From: Bacteroidota bacterium
Lineage (GTDB): Bacteria; Bacteroidota; Bacteroidia; Cytophagales; Cyclobacteriaceae
DNA: 64,000 bases
Reading direction: 5' to 3'
Assembly: GCA_018267215.1 (NCBI GenBank)
Contig: JAFDYX010000020.1
Coordinates: forward strand, 182,413-246,412
The notes below the pieces were generated by a model that ran no database searches, had not been told where the DNA came from, and saw nothing but the letters and a program-made list of their open reading frames with translations. Of this stretch, positions 24,741-33,420 are shown piece after piece. Every line of letters starts with the position of its first letter. Positions within the stretch are counted from its first letter, which is position 1. Made by a program: the position numbers and the translations under genes.

Positions 24741-26249
24741 TCAATACGTTTCGCCCATCCACTTATAGCGTTTTATTTTGTTGCGTTGCGAGCGGTAGAT
24801 GCCATAGCCTACGGCCAGTAGTATAGGCAGGAGAAAGTTGACGTACTTTAAAATTGTTTTCGTTGAATCTTCGATCTGCCGGATAGGGCGCGAGGTGGCG
24901 CCTTTCGTGCGCAAAGCGATTAGCCCGGTGTCGTCTGATAGCCAGTCAATAGAGTTGACCAATAAATTTACATTGTCTTCTTGTATGCGCTGGGCACGCT
25001 CGCCTTCTCCGTTGATGGGGAAATCGCCATCGGCAATCACTACCATTTTTGATTTTGTGTTTCCCGAAAGTTTACCTTCCACCAACCCGGCCACGACCAG
25101 GTTTTGTTTTGTAAAATCTTCTTCCTTCCATTGCTTTTGTACTTCAAAATGCTGAGGTGCTTTGAAGGCATCCGATTTTTCGGAAGTAAATGCCAACGCA
25201 GTAAAGTGTTTCGATGTGTCGCCTGTGTATTTAATAGTGCTTACAAATTTCATCACCACAGCCTCCAGTCCTTTGGTAACCGGATGATCGGAAAAGTGAG
25301 CGATCACCGGAAGGTAAGGAAACTGAATCTGCTGGCTCAGGATGCCGAAGCCTGTTTGCTGTTGCAGCGTAACCGATCCACACTTGGCATCAATGACAAA
25401 ATCGTCTTCCACTTCTATGCCTTTATTTTTCAGCCATGTCTCCAAGCCTGTATTGACGGCAGTGCCGGTGGCATTTTGAAAGTTGCCTTCCACGCGGTTC
25501 AGCGCTACAAAAACCCGCCCGCCCCGCTGCATGAATTTTTCAATTTTCAGAAAATCTTTTTCGGGTATGCTGTCTGTCGGACGAACGATAGCCAGCGTTT
25601 TAACGGAGGCAGAAATGTCGGTGGTGTCAGAAAGTTTTATTTCTTGCACGGCATACAAAATCTCCAACTCTTCTAGAGCCTGTGGCATGGCCTTGAGCGA
25701 GGGTTCGCCATGGCCGGTCAGGAAACCGATAGCGGGCTTATCTTTTACAGAAAGTTTTTTGATGGCCGTAGTGAGGGCATACTCCATGGCCGCTCCGGGT
25801 CTGATGACGGGTATCACCTCTTGCTTGCCACTGAAACTTAACTGCGCACCTAAAAATGCTTTTTGTTGTTTCACCTGATCTTTTTCGCGCATGTTGATCA
25901 TCACAGGTTGGATACCATTTTTTGTGGCTTCCTGTTCATCGGCTTCTTTTTCGTTAGGGTTTACAAATTCGTACACCACTTTGCCGTTCGAGCGGTTGGC
26001 ATATTCAATTAACATCTCCTGAAAATCCTGCCGTGTTTTGGCAATTTCGGGAGGAAGGTTTTTAGAGAAGTAAGCTTTCACGGTAACGGGGTCTTCCAGA
26101 TCGTCCAAAATATCTTTGGTAGCCTGGCTCAGTGTGTATTCGCGGTCTTCGGTCAGGTCGAGGCGGAAATGAAATTCGTTGCTCACCAAATTAAGAACAA
26201 TGATGATGAGGATGACGAGGCCTGTGCTGATGTATAGTTTGTTGGTCAT
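24741..26249 (-). CDS. gldG: Gliding-type ABC transporter accessory protein GldG
   Basis: 502 residues: an N-terminal helix (about 5-22), a large domain with LTEDREYTLSQATKDILDDL and VYEFVNPNEKEADEQEATKN, ITGHGEP-like FLTGHGEPSL, and a final helix (YVNFLLPILLAVGYGIYR) with a basic tail. This is the GldG/IFT52-type layout. In Flavobacterium GldA, GldF and GldG form an ABC transporter needed for gliding; here no other gliding genes are in the window, so gliding itself is not implied. It starts 2 nt after gldF. Confidence 0.88.
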   Translation of the reverse strand: MTNKLYISTGLVILIIIVLNLVSNEFHFRLDLTEDREYTLSQATKDILDDLEDPVTVKAYFSKNLPPEIAKTRQDFQEMLIEYANRSNGKVVYEFVNPNEKEADEQEATKNGIQPVMINMREKDQVKQQKAFLGAQLSFSGKQEVIPVIRPGAAMEYALTTAIKKLSVKDKPAIGFLTGHGEPSLKAMPQALEELEILYAVQEIKLSDTTDISASVKTLAIVRPTDSIPEKDFLKIEKFMQRGGRVFVALNRVEGNFQNATGTAVNTGLETWLKNKGIEVEDDFVIDAKCGSVTLQQQTGFGILSQQIQFPYLPVIAHFSDHPVTKGLEAVVMKFVSTIKYTGDTSKHFTALAFTSEKSDAFKAPQHFEVQKQWKEEDFTKQNLVVAGLVEGKLSGNTKSKMVVIADGDFPINGEGERAQRIQEDNVNLLVNSIDWLSDDTGLIALRTKGATSRPIRQIEDSTKTILKYVNFLLPILLAVGYGIYRSQRNKIKRYKWMGETY

Positions 26250-26251
26250 GA

Positions 26252-26974
26252 TCAGTTAAGGTTTCGTTTGGTTAATGACAATTCGGAAAGGATCAGGCCG
26301 ATGGCGATGATCGAGAAGAAATAAATGATGTCGCGTGAATCTACCACCCCGCGTGAAATGCTTTCGTAGTGGTCGGACATGCTGAGCAAGCTGAATACCT
26401 GCCCCATCCAGCCACCGATGTTACTGCCCAGCACACCAAAAATAATGTGGAAGAACAAGCCAATGAATAGCGCTGAGAGAAAAGCCACAATCTGGTTGTT
26501 GGTTATGCTGCTGGCATACAAACCAATGCTGATGTACGAAGCGCTGACCAGCAACAAGCCCAGGTAGCCGCATATCACCTCGCCTCCGTCCAAATTTCCG
26601 ATGCGGGAGAGGGTCAATACATACGGCAGTGTAAACAGCAGGGCAATGGCTACCAGCCCCACGGCAGAAAGAAATTTTCCGATCACTACCTGACGGTCGG
26701 TTACGGGTTTGGTGAGCAGCCACTCAATGGTGCCGGTCTTTCTTTCTTCTGCCAGCAAGCGCATGGTGAGAGCCGGGGCAAAGAAAAACAACGTCCAGTA
26801 GGCGATGCCGAAAAATCCGCGCAGCGATGTTTGACCGGTAAGGAACACATCGTTGCCATACATCCAGGTGAAAAAACCACTGAAGCCCAAAAACAAGGTT
26901 AACAAAATATAGGCGATGAGCGAATCGAAAAACGATTGCAGTTCGCGCCTGGCAATAATCAAAACAGCGTACAT
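26252..26974 (-). CDS. gldF: Gliding-type ABC transporter permease GldF
   Basis: 240 residues with six predicted helices. Conserved: the start ARRELQSFFDSLIAYILL, and RLLAEERKTGTIEWLLTKPV, the ABC-2 coupling segment before the second helix. It begins 3 nt after gldA ends, and gldG follows after 2 nt, so the three genes are translated from one message. Confidence 0.9.
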   Translation of the reverse strand: MYAVLIIARRELQSFFDSLIAYILLTLFLGFSGFFTWMYGNDVFLTGQTSLRGFFGIAYWTLFFFAPALTMRLLAEERKTGTIEWLLTKPVTDRQVVIGKFLSAVGLVAIALLFTLPYVLTLSRIGNLDGGEVICGYLGLLLVSASYISIGLYASSITNNQIVAFLSALFIGLFFHIIFGVLGSNIGGWMGQVFSLLSMSDHYESISRGVVDSRDIIYFFSIIAIGLILSELSLTKRNLN

Positions 26975-26977
26975 AAA

Positions 26978-27907
26978 TCAATTCATTGTTAAGTTTCTGA
27001 AAATATCTTCGAGGCGGGTTTCCTGCGGAGTAAGTTCGGTGAGCGCCCAATTTTTCTCTACACAGAGTTTAAAAATGTCACGCTTGCTGGTTTGCCCTGC
27101 CTTGCTTTGTACTTCAAAGCGGCTCATGGCCACATCGGTTACATCAATTTTATCAACTGATGGCAATGTTTGCAAGGCATTTTGGATTTCGTTGGCCGGT
27201 GCATCTTCGATGCGCACTTTTAGCAACTCGCGGCCACTGGCCTGCTTGCGCAGCGTGTCGGAGGTGCCATCGGCTACAATCCGTCCTTTGTTAATAATCA
27301 GGATGCGGTCGCACGTGGCCTCAACCTCGGGCAAGATGTGGGTGCTGAGGATAACGGTTTTTTCTTTTCCTATTTCGCGGATGAGTTTTCGTATCTCTAC
27401 AATCTGATTAGGGTCCAGGCCGGTGGTAGGCTCGTCCAGCACCAGAATTTCCGGATTGTGGATCATGGCCTGTGCCAGGCCTACGCGCTGGCGGTAGCCT
27501 TTCGAAAGCTCTCCGATTTTTTTGTGCTTTTCAGAATTGAGCCCACACTGGTTCACCATCAGGCGGATGCGCTCGTCAATTTTATTTTCGGGTACGCCTT
27601 GCAGCGCAGCACAGAAGCGCAAATATTCAATAACGGGCATCTCTAAATAGAGTGGATTGTTTTCTTGCAGGTAACCGATGTGGCGTTTGATTTCATCTCC
27701 GGTATTTTTTAAAGATTTGCCACCGATCAGAATGTCGCCTTCGGCAACAGAAAGATAGCCGGTTATCATTTTCATGGTGGTGGTTTTACCCGCCCCGTTG
27801 GGTCCCAGAAACCCAAGGATTTCTCCGGTCTTCACCTCAAAAGAAATGTTATCCACCGCACGCTGTGGGCCGTACCGTTTGGAAAGGTTTTCAATTTTTA
27901 TGTCCAT
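26978..27907 (-). CDS. gldA: Gliding-type ABC transporter ATPase GldA
   Basis: 309 residues from the ATG at 27907 (MDIKIENLSKRYGPQRAVDN). The open frame goes 44 codons further to 28039, but that part is not family-like and contains the -7 box, so I reject it. Walker A GPNGAGKTTTMKMI, signature LSKGYRQRVGLAQAM, Walker B ILVLDEPTTGLDPNQ, H-loop STHIL. The C-terminal 90 residues resemble the GldA extension. It drives the GldF permease; substrate unknown. Confidence 0.92.
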   Translation of the reverse strand: MDIKIENLSKRYGPQRAVDNISFEVKTGEILGFLGPNGAGKTTTMKMITGYLSVAEGDILIGGKSLKNTGDEIKRHIGYLQENNPLYLEMPVIEYLRFCAALQGVPENKIDERIRLMVNQCGLNSEKHKKIGELSKGYRQRVGLAQAMIHNPEILVLDEPTTGLDPNQIVEIRKLIREIGKEKTVILSTHILPEVEATCDRILIINKGRIVADGTSDTLRKQASGRELLKVRIEDAPANEIQNALQTLPSVDKIDVTDVAMSRFEVQSKAGQTSKRDIFKLCVEKNWALTELTPQETRLEDIFRNLTMN

Positions 27908-27951
27908 AATGAAGTCTGCAATTAATACTGCTGGCAATTTTTTAAGTGCGG

Positions 27952-27959
27952 CAAAAATA
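27952..27959 (-). promoter_or_regulatory. Candidate -7 box of the gldAFG operon
   Basis: Minus-strand TATTTTTG matches TAnnTTTG, 44 nt upstream of the gldA ATG. Upstream sequence is an A/T tract, so a -33 box cannot be fixed. Confidence 0.4.
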
Positions 27960-28027
27960 AATTTTTTTAGTAAAAAATGACAATTGGCTTGGGGGTAGGG
28001 TGCGATAGTTTTTTGCTTGTATGGCCA

Positions 28028-28048
28028 CCTCATCCGCAAAAGATGAGG
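28028..28048. repeat. Hairpin CCTCATC / GATGAGG
   Basis: A perfect 7-bp stem with a 7-nt loop (CGCAAAA). No T-run follows on either strand. Could be an RNA hairpin or binding site. Confidence 0.45.
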
Positions 28049-28190
28049 CTGTTAACGTGGTATATCATCATCATACTGGCGGAGGGGCTACCAGATGACA
28101 GCCTCAAAATTTTGGCGAGGTTTGAAAGACACTTAGCCTGATCAATTCGCAAACAGCAAAAGGCGGGCATTAAGGCTGTAGGTGTCTTGC

Positions 28191-28210
28191 ACACTATTAT
28201 TATATAGTGT
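28191..28210. repeat. Hairpin ACACTAT / ATAGTGT
   Basis: A 7-bp A/T-rich stem with a 6-nt loop (TATTAT), followed on the plus strand by TTTTCG. Weak terminator-like feature; no gene ends before it. Confidence 0.35.
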
Positions 28211-28549
28211 TTTCGAGAATGATGGAAAGAGAATTAAAAAAATGCCATGTAGCATCGTGAGGTTCTTCAACCGGCATTTATAAATCCTATTAACGTAGGC
28301 ACTACCTGATTGATTGGTTTTGTCAAATCAGAAAAAGAAAGCAACAGAAAAATCCTTAGCCGAACTTAAAAAGCCAAAGACCCCGCTCAACTTAATTTAA
28401 ACTTAACCTTAACCTTGTGCGGCTACAGTTTCTAACTAAGTGACAGCGACACTAAACAACAAAAAATATTCGACAAACAATCTTATTTTTTTATTTGACT
28501 TCTTTTTGTTTTCTAACTAAAAAACATATCTTGAAACGTTTTCAAAAAA

Positions 28550-28573
28550 GCACCTGTGCTGACTGACAGGTGC
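28550..28573 (-). terminator. Terminator-like hairpin upstream of nuoA
   Basis: Arms GCACCTG (28550-28556) and CAGGTGC (28567-28573). On the minus strand it is followed by TTTTTTGAAAAC, so it looks like a terminator for minus-strand transcription although no minus-strand gene ends here. It lies 60 nt before the nuoA start, so a leader role in plus-strand RNA is also possible. Confidence 0.4.
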
Positions 28574-28632
28574 AAGCGTTATATTTTTTATTGGGATTTG
28601 AGTTGTACTAAAAATTTGTTGTTGGAGGCAAC

Positions 28633-29079
28633 TTGGTTTTGGGAAGTTCAGAGGACAATAATGTTTTATGGCCGCTTGTAGCATACGGTGTCATCGTGTT
28701 CATCATGATTGGTGCCATGTTGGGGCTTTCTTTTTTGCTCGGAGGTCGGCATAAGGATCGGGCAACAGAAGAACCCTATGAGGGAGGTATTGTCAGCACC
28801 GGCTCAGCCCGCCTTCGGTTCTCCAATCAATTTTATATGATTGCCATGCTCTTCGTCATTTTTGATGTAGAGACTATTTTTATCTTCACTTGGGCTATAG
28901 CTTTTCGCGAATTAGGTTGGCTTGGGTACATTGGTGTAGCCAGCTTTATCATACTCCTTGTTATTGTGCTGATATATGAGTTAGCCAACGGAGCGCTCGA
29001 TTTCGGTCCCAACGGACAAAGGATTTTAAAGGCCTATAAAAAAATAACCAACAAATCAGATGAAGTGGTGGCTAAGTAA
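28633..29079 (+). CDS. nuoA: NADH-quinone oxidoreductase subunit A
   Basis: Membrane subunit of complex I next to NuoH. 148 residues, three helices, with the conserved [20 protein letters not shown] and [15 protein letters not shown]. No ATG is in frame before the first helix; the start must be TTG at 28633 or 28639 (giving [10 protein letters not shown] or MGSSEDNN). A GGAGG at 28624-28628 lies 4 or 10 nt before these. First gene of the complex I operon; its end overlaps nuoB by 20 nt. Confidence 0.93.
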   Translation: MVLGSSEDNNVLWPLVAYGVIVFIMIGAMLGLSFLLGGRHKDRATEEPYEGGIVSTGSARLRFSNQFYMIAMLFVIFDVETIFIFTWAIAFRELGWLGYIGVASFIILLVIVLIYELANGALDFGPNGQRILKAYKKITNKSDEVVAK

Positions 29080-29698
29080 CGCACAAGAGCCGGCCGGCAC
29101 AATGAAAGGAAACGGCTCGATGGAAGAAGCCGTGCGCCAAAGCCTTGTACTTACCACCGTTCAGGATTTGCTGCGCTGGGGTCGCAAAAATTCCATGTGG
29201 CCATTTCACTTCGGCTTGTCGTGCTGTTTTGTAGAGATGGCCACCAGTATGACGCCTAAATACGATGTAGCCCGCTTCGGGGCGGAAGTAATTCGGGGTA
29301 CACCACGCGAAGCTGACATTATGATCATTGCCGGAACGGTGTTCATCAAAATGGTGCCTATCATCAAACGGCTGCACGAACAGATGATGGAGCCGCGCTG
29401 GGTAATTTCTATGGGCTCGTGCGCTAACTCGGGCGGAATGTATGATATATATAGTGTGGTGCAGGGGGTGGATAAGTTTTTGCCTGTCGATGTATATGTG
29501 CCCGGCTGCCCACCCCGCCCCGATGCATTTATGCATGGGCTGACACTTTTGGCAGAGCGGGTAGGCCAAGAAACCAGACCACTAAGTTGGACTATCGGTG
29601 AACAAGGAATTATCAGGCCTGAAAAAATATCGGTGAAAGACCGTTTGCACGAAAAGCGAATGCAGATGACCGACTTCAAGTCGCCTGACGAAATTTGA
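29060..29698 (+). CDS. nuoB: NADH-quinone oxidoreductase subunit B
   Basis: Carries [4Fe-4S] cluster N2, the last electron carrier before quinone. Ligands appear as the tandem Cys pair in [13 protein letters not shown], Cys in [11 protein letters not shown] and Cys in [11 protein letters not shown]. 212 residues if translation starts at the ATG at 29060, inside nuoA; ATGs at 29102 and 29120 would give the more usual length. The C-terminal tail of about 45 residues ([18 protein letters not shown]) is typical of Bacteroidota. Confidence 0.94.
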   Translation: MKWWLSNAQEPAGTMKGNGSMEEAVRQSLVLTTVQDLLRWGRKNSMWPFHFGLSCCFVEMATSMTPKYDVARFGAEVIRGTPREADIMIIAGTVFIKMVPIIKRLHEQMMEPRWVISMGSCANSGGMYDIYSVVQGVDKFLPVDVYVPGCPPRPDAFMHGLTLLAERVGQETRPLSWTIGEQGIIRPEKISVKDRLHEKRMQMTDFKSPDEI

Positions 29699-29800
29699 AT
29701 TGATTGTATTTATATTTTTTTGAGAGATGCAAGATTGATTAGCGTGTAAGAGTTTTTTTGGGGTAGAAGGTATAGAACTGAATCTATTAGTCAAATTAAC

Positions 29801-31549
29801 ATGATGAAAGATCTCGACCCACCTGAATTGCTTCAAGTAAAGTTTGGAGAAGATGCCATTGCTCGCCAAACTACACCTGATGGTATAGCTACCGTATGGG
29901 TGAGGGCTGCAAAAATCAAGGAAGTCTTTCAATACCTCAAATCAGAAATTGCCAAACCATTTCTTTTTCTATACGACATCACAGCCATTGACGAGCGCCC
30001 GCGCAAAAGGGAAAACGGCTATCCGTCAGATCAGTTCACCGTGGTGTACCATCTCTATTCATTTGGAAGAAATAATTTTCTGCGAATCAAAGTCGCGCTG
30101 AAAGAAGACAATTTTTCAGTTGCCAGCATCAGCAATCTATGGATGAACGCCAATTGGTATGAGCGTGAAGTGTTTGATATGTTTGGTATCCGCTTCGAGG
30201 GGCATCCTAATCTTCGCAGAATTTTAATGCCGATGACCTGGCAAGGGCATCCGCTGAGGAAAGAACACCCTGCCCGCGCTACAGAGTTGGGGCCATTCAG
30301 GTTGTATGAAGAGATGGAGGATACCGAGCAATCGGCATTGCAATTCAAACCGGAAGAATGGGGGCTCCAAACACAGAGCGAAGATTCAGACTTCATGTTC
30401 CTCAATATCGGGCCGCAGCACCCCGGAACGCATGGAGTGCTCCGCATCATCTTGCAACTCGATGGCGAAGATATTGTGGATGCCGTGCCCGACATCGGCT
30501 TTCATCACCGCGGAGCAGAGAAAATGGCAGAACGTCAATCGTGGCATACCTACATTCCTTATACCGACCGCGTAGATTATTTAGGAGGTGTCAATAACAA
30601 CTTGGCTTATTTATTGGCAGTAGAAAAATTAGCAGGCATACAAGTTCCGCCACGTGCGCAAGTGATCCGTGTGATGCTGTGCGAGTTTTTTCGTATCGCC
30701 AGCCACTTAGTGTGGTACGGTACGTTTGCGCAAGATGTGGGGCAACTCTCGCCAGTATTTTATATGTTCACTGATCGTGAAAAAATTTTTGATGTGGTGG
30801 AAGCCATATGCGGAGGACGCATGCACCCCAATTGGTTTCGCATCGGTGGTGTAGCGCAAGACTTGCCCAACGGCTGGGAAAATCTGGTGAAATATTTTAT
30901 TGACTATTTTCCCAGCAAACTAAGAGAGTACGATAAGATGGTGATGCAAAATGCTATATTCAAAGCACGTACGAAAGGCATCGGCATCTTCACACAGCAA
31001 GAAGCCATTGAGTGGGGAGCAACGGGCGCCAATCTGCGCGCCACCGGCTTGGCGTGGGATGTGCGCAAGCAAATGCCTTATTCAGGTTACGATAATTTTC
31101 ATTTTGAAGTGCCTATCGGCCATCATGGAGATTGCTTCGACCGGGCAGCCGTGCGCGTTGAGGAAATGAGGCAAAGCCTTCACATCATCGAACAATGTTT
31201 TAGGAATATGCCTGCCGGCCCTTATAAAGCTGATCATCCACAAGCAACCCCGCCTGTGAAGAAGCATACAATGAAAGACATCGAAACATTGATTACTCAT
31301 TTTTTAAATGTGAGTTGGGGTCCCGTCATTTCTCCGGGCGAGGTGATGAGCATCACAGAAGCCACAAAAGGAGCAAACAGTTATTATGCCATCAGCGATG
31401 GGAACACATCCCCTTACCGGATGCGGATACGGACGCCATCCTTTGCACACATGCAGATGATTTCATACATCAGTAGAGGCTACACCGTAGCTGACTTGCT
31501 GAGTATTTTGGGAGCGATGGATTATGTACTGGCTGATATTGATAGGTGA
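29801..31549 (+). CDS. nuoCD: NADH-quinone oxidoreductase fused subunit C/D
   Basis: 582 residues joining NuoC (about 1-180: [29 protein letters not shown]) to NuoD (about 195-582: [42 protein letters not shown]). NuoD lines the quinone pocket; the His in GPQHPGTHG and the Tyr in PYTDRVDY-type loops are present. The fusion replaces two separate genes, so the operon has 13 genes for 14 subunits. 102 nt separate it from nuoB, with no hairpin of note. Confidence 0.95.
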   Translation: MMKDLDPPELLQVKFGEDAIARQTTPDGIATVWVRAAKIKEVFQYLKSEIAKPFLFLYDITAIDERPRKRENGYPSDQFTVVYHLYSFGRNNFLRIKVALKEDNFSVASISNLWMNANWYEREVFDMFGIRFEGHPNLRRILMPMTWQGHPLRKEHPARATELGPFRLYEEMEDTEQSALQFKPEEWGLQTQSEDSDFMFLNIGPQHPGTHGVLRIILQLDGEDIVDAVPDIGFHHRGAEKMAERQSWHTYIPYTDRVDYLGGVNNNLAYLLAVEKLAGIQVPPRAQVIRVMLCEFFRIASHLVWYGTFAQDVGQLSPVFYMFTDREKIFDVVEAICGGRMHPNWFRIGGVAQDLPNGWENLVKYFIDYFPSKLREYDKMVMQNAIFKARTKGIGIFTQQEAIEWGATGANLRATGLAWDVRKQMPYSGYDNFHFEVPIGHHGDCFDRAAVRVEEMRQSLHIIEQCFRNMPAGPYKADHPQATPPVKKHTMKDIETLITHFLNVSWGPVISPGEVMSITEATKGANSYYAISDGNTSPYRMRIRTPSFAHMQMISYISRGYTVADLLSILGAMDYVLADIDR

Positions 31550-31585
31550 GTTTGAAGTATAAAGTATAAAGTTTAAAGTGTTAGA

Positions 31586-32050
31586 ATGTTATCGAAGGAA
31601 GAAATAAAAGAGATTGACAAAGCGATCAGCATAGCTCCTTACAAAAAGGCAGCCTCGGTGGAAGCGTTGAAAGCAGTACAGCAGCACCGCAAGTGGATTT
31701 CTGATGAGAGTTTGCAAGAAGTTGCCAGCTATTTGGAAATGTCTGCCGAAGAACTTGACTCGATCGCAACGTTTTATAATCTCATTTTTCGTCAACCGGT
31801 TGGCAAACACATCATTTTAGTATGCGATAGTATCAGTTGTTGGGTAATGGGGCACGACAAAATAAAAGAGAAGTTGAGTGAATTGTTGAGCATTGATTAC
31901 GGGCAGACCACAGCAGACGGCCGGTTTACCATGTTGCCCAACCCTTGCCTCGGCACTTGCGATTGCGCACCGGCTATGATGGTAGGAAATGATTTGTACC
32001 GGAATTTGAAAACAGAAGAGATAGAAAAAATTTTAAATAAATACAGCTAA
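31586..32050 (+). CDS. nuoE: NADH-quinone oxidoreductase subunit E
   Basis: 154-residue thioredoxin-like subunit holding [2Fe-2S] cluster N1a. The four ligands are CDSISC (C-x4-C) and CLGTC (C-x3-C) in PNPCLGTCDCAPAM. With NuoF and NuoG it makes the NADH-oxidising module. The spacer before it is a run of AAGTATAAAGT-like repeats. Confidence 0.94.
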   Translation: MLSKEEIKEIDKAISIAPYKKAASVEALKAVQQHRKWISDESLQEVASYLEMSAEELDSIATFYNLIFRQPVGKHIILVCDSISCWVMGHDKIKEKLSELLSIDYGQTTADGRFTMLPNPCLGTCDCAPAMMVGNDLYRNLKTEEIEKILNKYS

Positions 32051-32062
32051 ACATCCATAGCT

Positions 32063-32083
32063 GATAGTTGACTATCAACTATC
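32063..32083. repeat. Perfect 9-bp hairpin between nuoE and nuoF
   Basis: GATAGTTGA (32063-32071) and TCAACTATC (32075-32083) with a 3-nt loop. It lies in the 54-nt nuoE-nuoF gap and could modulate expression or RNA stability within the operon. Confidence 0.55.
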
Positions 32084-32104
32084 GCTTACTGATTACTGAC
32101 TAAT

Positions 32105-33397
32105 ATGGAGAAACCTTTAACACAACATTTACGCCCCGATGGCAAACCACTCAGCTTGAAAGAGTATGAGCAGGTGGGTGGCTATCAGGCATTAAAAAAA
32201 GTGGTGAAGATGACTCCGCAGGAAGTACAAACATTAGTAAAAGATTCTAACCTCAAAGGAAGAGGGGGTGCTGGTTTTAACACAGGGCTGAAATGGAGTT
32301 TCGTTCCGATGAATGTGCCTAAACCGAAATACCTCATTGCGAATGCAGATGAAATGGAGCCCGGCACTTTCAAAGATCGCGTTCTGCTGGAGCAAACACC
32401 TCATCAATTGATCGAAGGAATGATCATCGCTGCCTTTGCCATTCAAGCGAGCGAGGCGTTTGTTTTTTTACGCTGGGCATATAAAACAGCGGCAGAAGAA
32501 ATTGAGAGAGCCATCCACGAGGCACATGAAGCCGGCTACCTCGGAAAAAATATTGCAGGATCCGGCTTTGAGTTGGAAATGCATTTGCACACGGGAGTGG
32601 GTCGGTATATGTGCGGTGAGGAGACTGCCTTACTGAATTCACTCGAAGGTAAGCGCGCCACACCCCGCGCCAAGCCACCATTTCCGCAGGTCAGCGGATT
32701 GTTTGGAAAGCCCACCATCGTCAATAATGTTGAGACGTTATGTTGCCTTCCGCACATTGTTAATAATGGTGCCGAATGGTTTAAAAAACTGAGCCTGACA
32801 CAAGATGCGGGAACAAAAATTTATGGTGTCAGTGGAAAAGTAAAAAAACCCGGAGCGTGGGAATTGCCCATGGGCGTTACACTTCGCGAGTTGATTGAGG
32901 AGCACGCGGGCGGTATGCAAGACGGACTGAAATTTCGCGGAGCCTTGCCTGGGGGTGCTTCTACCGATTTTTTAGTAGAAGAACATCTCGATGTAAAAAT
33001 GGATTTTGCTTCGGTGGCAGCAGTTGGCAGCCGGTTAGGCACAGGCACGGTAGTAGTGTTGGACGACCAAACTTGCCCGGTAGGTTTTGTAAAAAATCTA
33101 GAACACTTCTTTGCACAAGAGTCGTGTGGGTTTTGCACACCTTGTCGGGAAGGCCTTCCGTGGATAGAAAAAATTTTAGAATCAATTGAAAATGGAAAAG
33201 GAAGAGAGGAGGATATCAAATTGCTCGATGCACACACCAGACTGCTTGGCCCCGGAAATACATTTTGCGCATTAGCTCCGGGCGCGATGGAGCCTTTGCA
33301 AAGCGCATTGAAATATTTCAGGAATGATTTTGAAAAACATGTGAAAGAAAAAGGATGCCCCCATTCCAAAAAGAGTAAATATCAAATAGCTAACTAA
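32105..33397 (+). CDS. nuoF: NADH-quinone oxidoreductase subunit F
   Basis: Binds NADH, FMN and cluster N3. 430 residues: FMN/NADH loop SNLKGRGGAGFNTGLKWSF, ADEMEPGTFKDR, GAYICGEETALLNS-type motif YMCGEETALLNSLEGKRATP, and [4Fe-4S] ligands ESCGFCTPCREG plus the Cys in GNTFCALAPGA. Full length. Confidence 0.96.
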   Translation: MEKPLTQHLRPDGKPLSLKEYEQVGGYQALKKVVKMTPQEVQTLVKDSNLKGRGGAGFNTGLKWSFVPMNVPKPKYLIANADEMEPGTFKDRVLLEQTPHQLIEGMIIAAFAIQASEAFVFLRWAYKTAAEEIERAIHEAHEAGYLGKNIAGSGFELEMHLHTGVGRYMCGEETALLNSLEGKRATPRAKPPFPQVSGLFGKPTIVNNVETLCCLPHIVNNGAEWFKKLSLTQDAGTKIYGVSGKVKKPGAWELPMGVTLRELIEEHAGGMQDGLKFRGALPGGASTDFLVEEHLDVKMDFASVAAVGSRLGTGTVVVLDDQTCPVGFVKNLEHFFAQESCGFCTPCREGLPWIEKILESIENGKGREEDIKLLDAHTRLLGPGNTFCALAPGAMEPLQSALKYFRNDFEKHVKEKGCPHSKKSKYQIAN

Positions 33398-33420
33398 CTA
33401 TTAACGGATAACTAATACCA

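Larger units (their letters stand above)
27960..28632. other. Non-coding stretch between gldA and nuoA
   Basis: About 670 bp between the divergent gldA and nuoA genes with no credible open frame on either strand. It contains three hairpins (listed separately), A/T-rich tracts near 28470-28540, and presumably the promoter of the nuo operon, for which I could not find a confident TAnnTTTG box at the right distance. No tRNA, riboswitch or known small RNA was recognised. Confidence 0.6.

Noticed and set aside
27908-28039. 44-codon N-terminal extension of GldA
   Set aside because: Not ABC-like and contains the candidate -7 box; the ATG at 27907 begins the canonical sequence.
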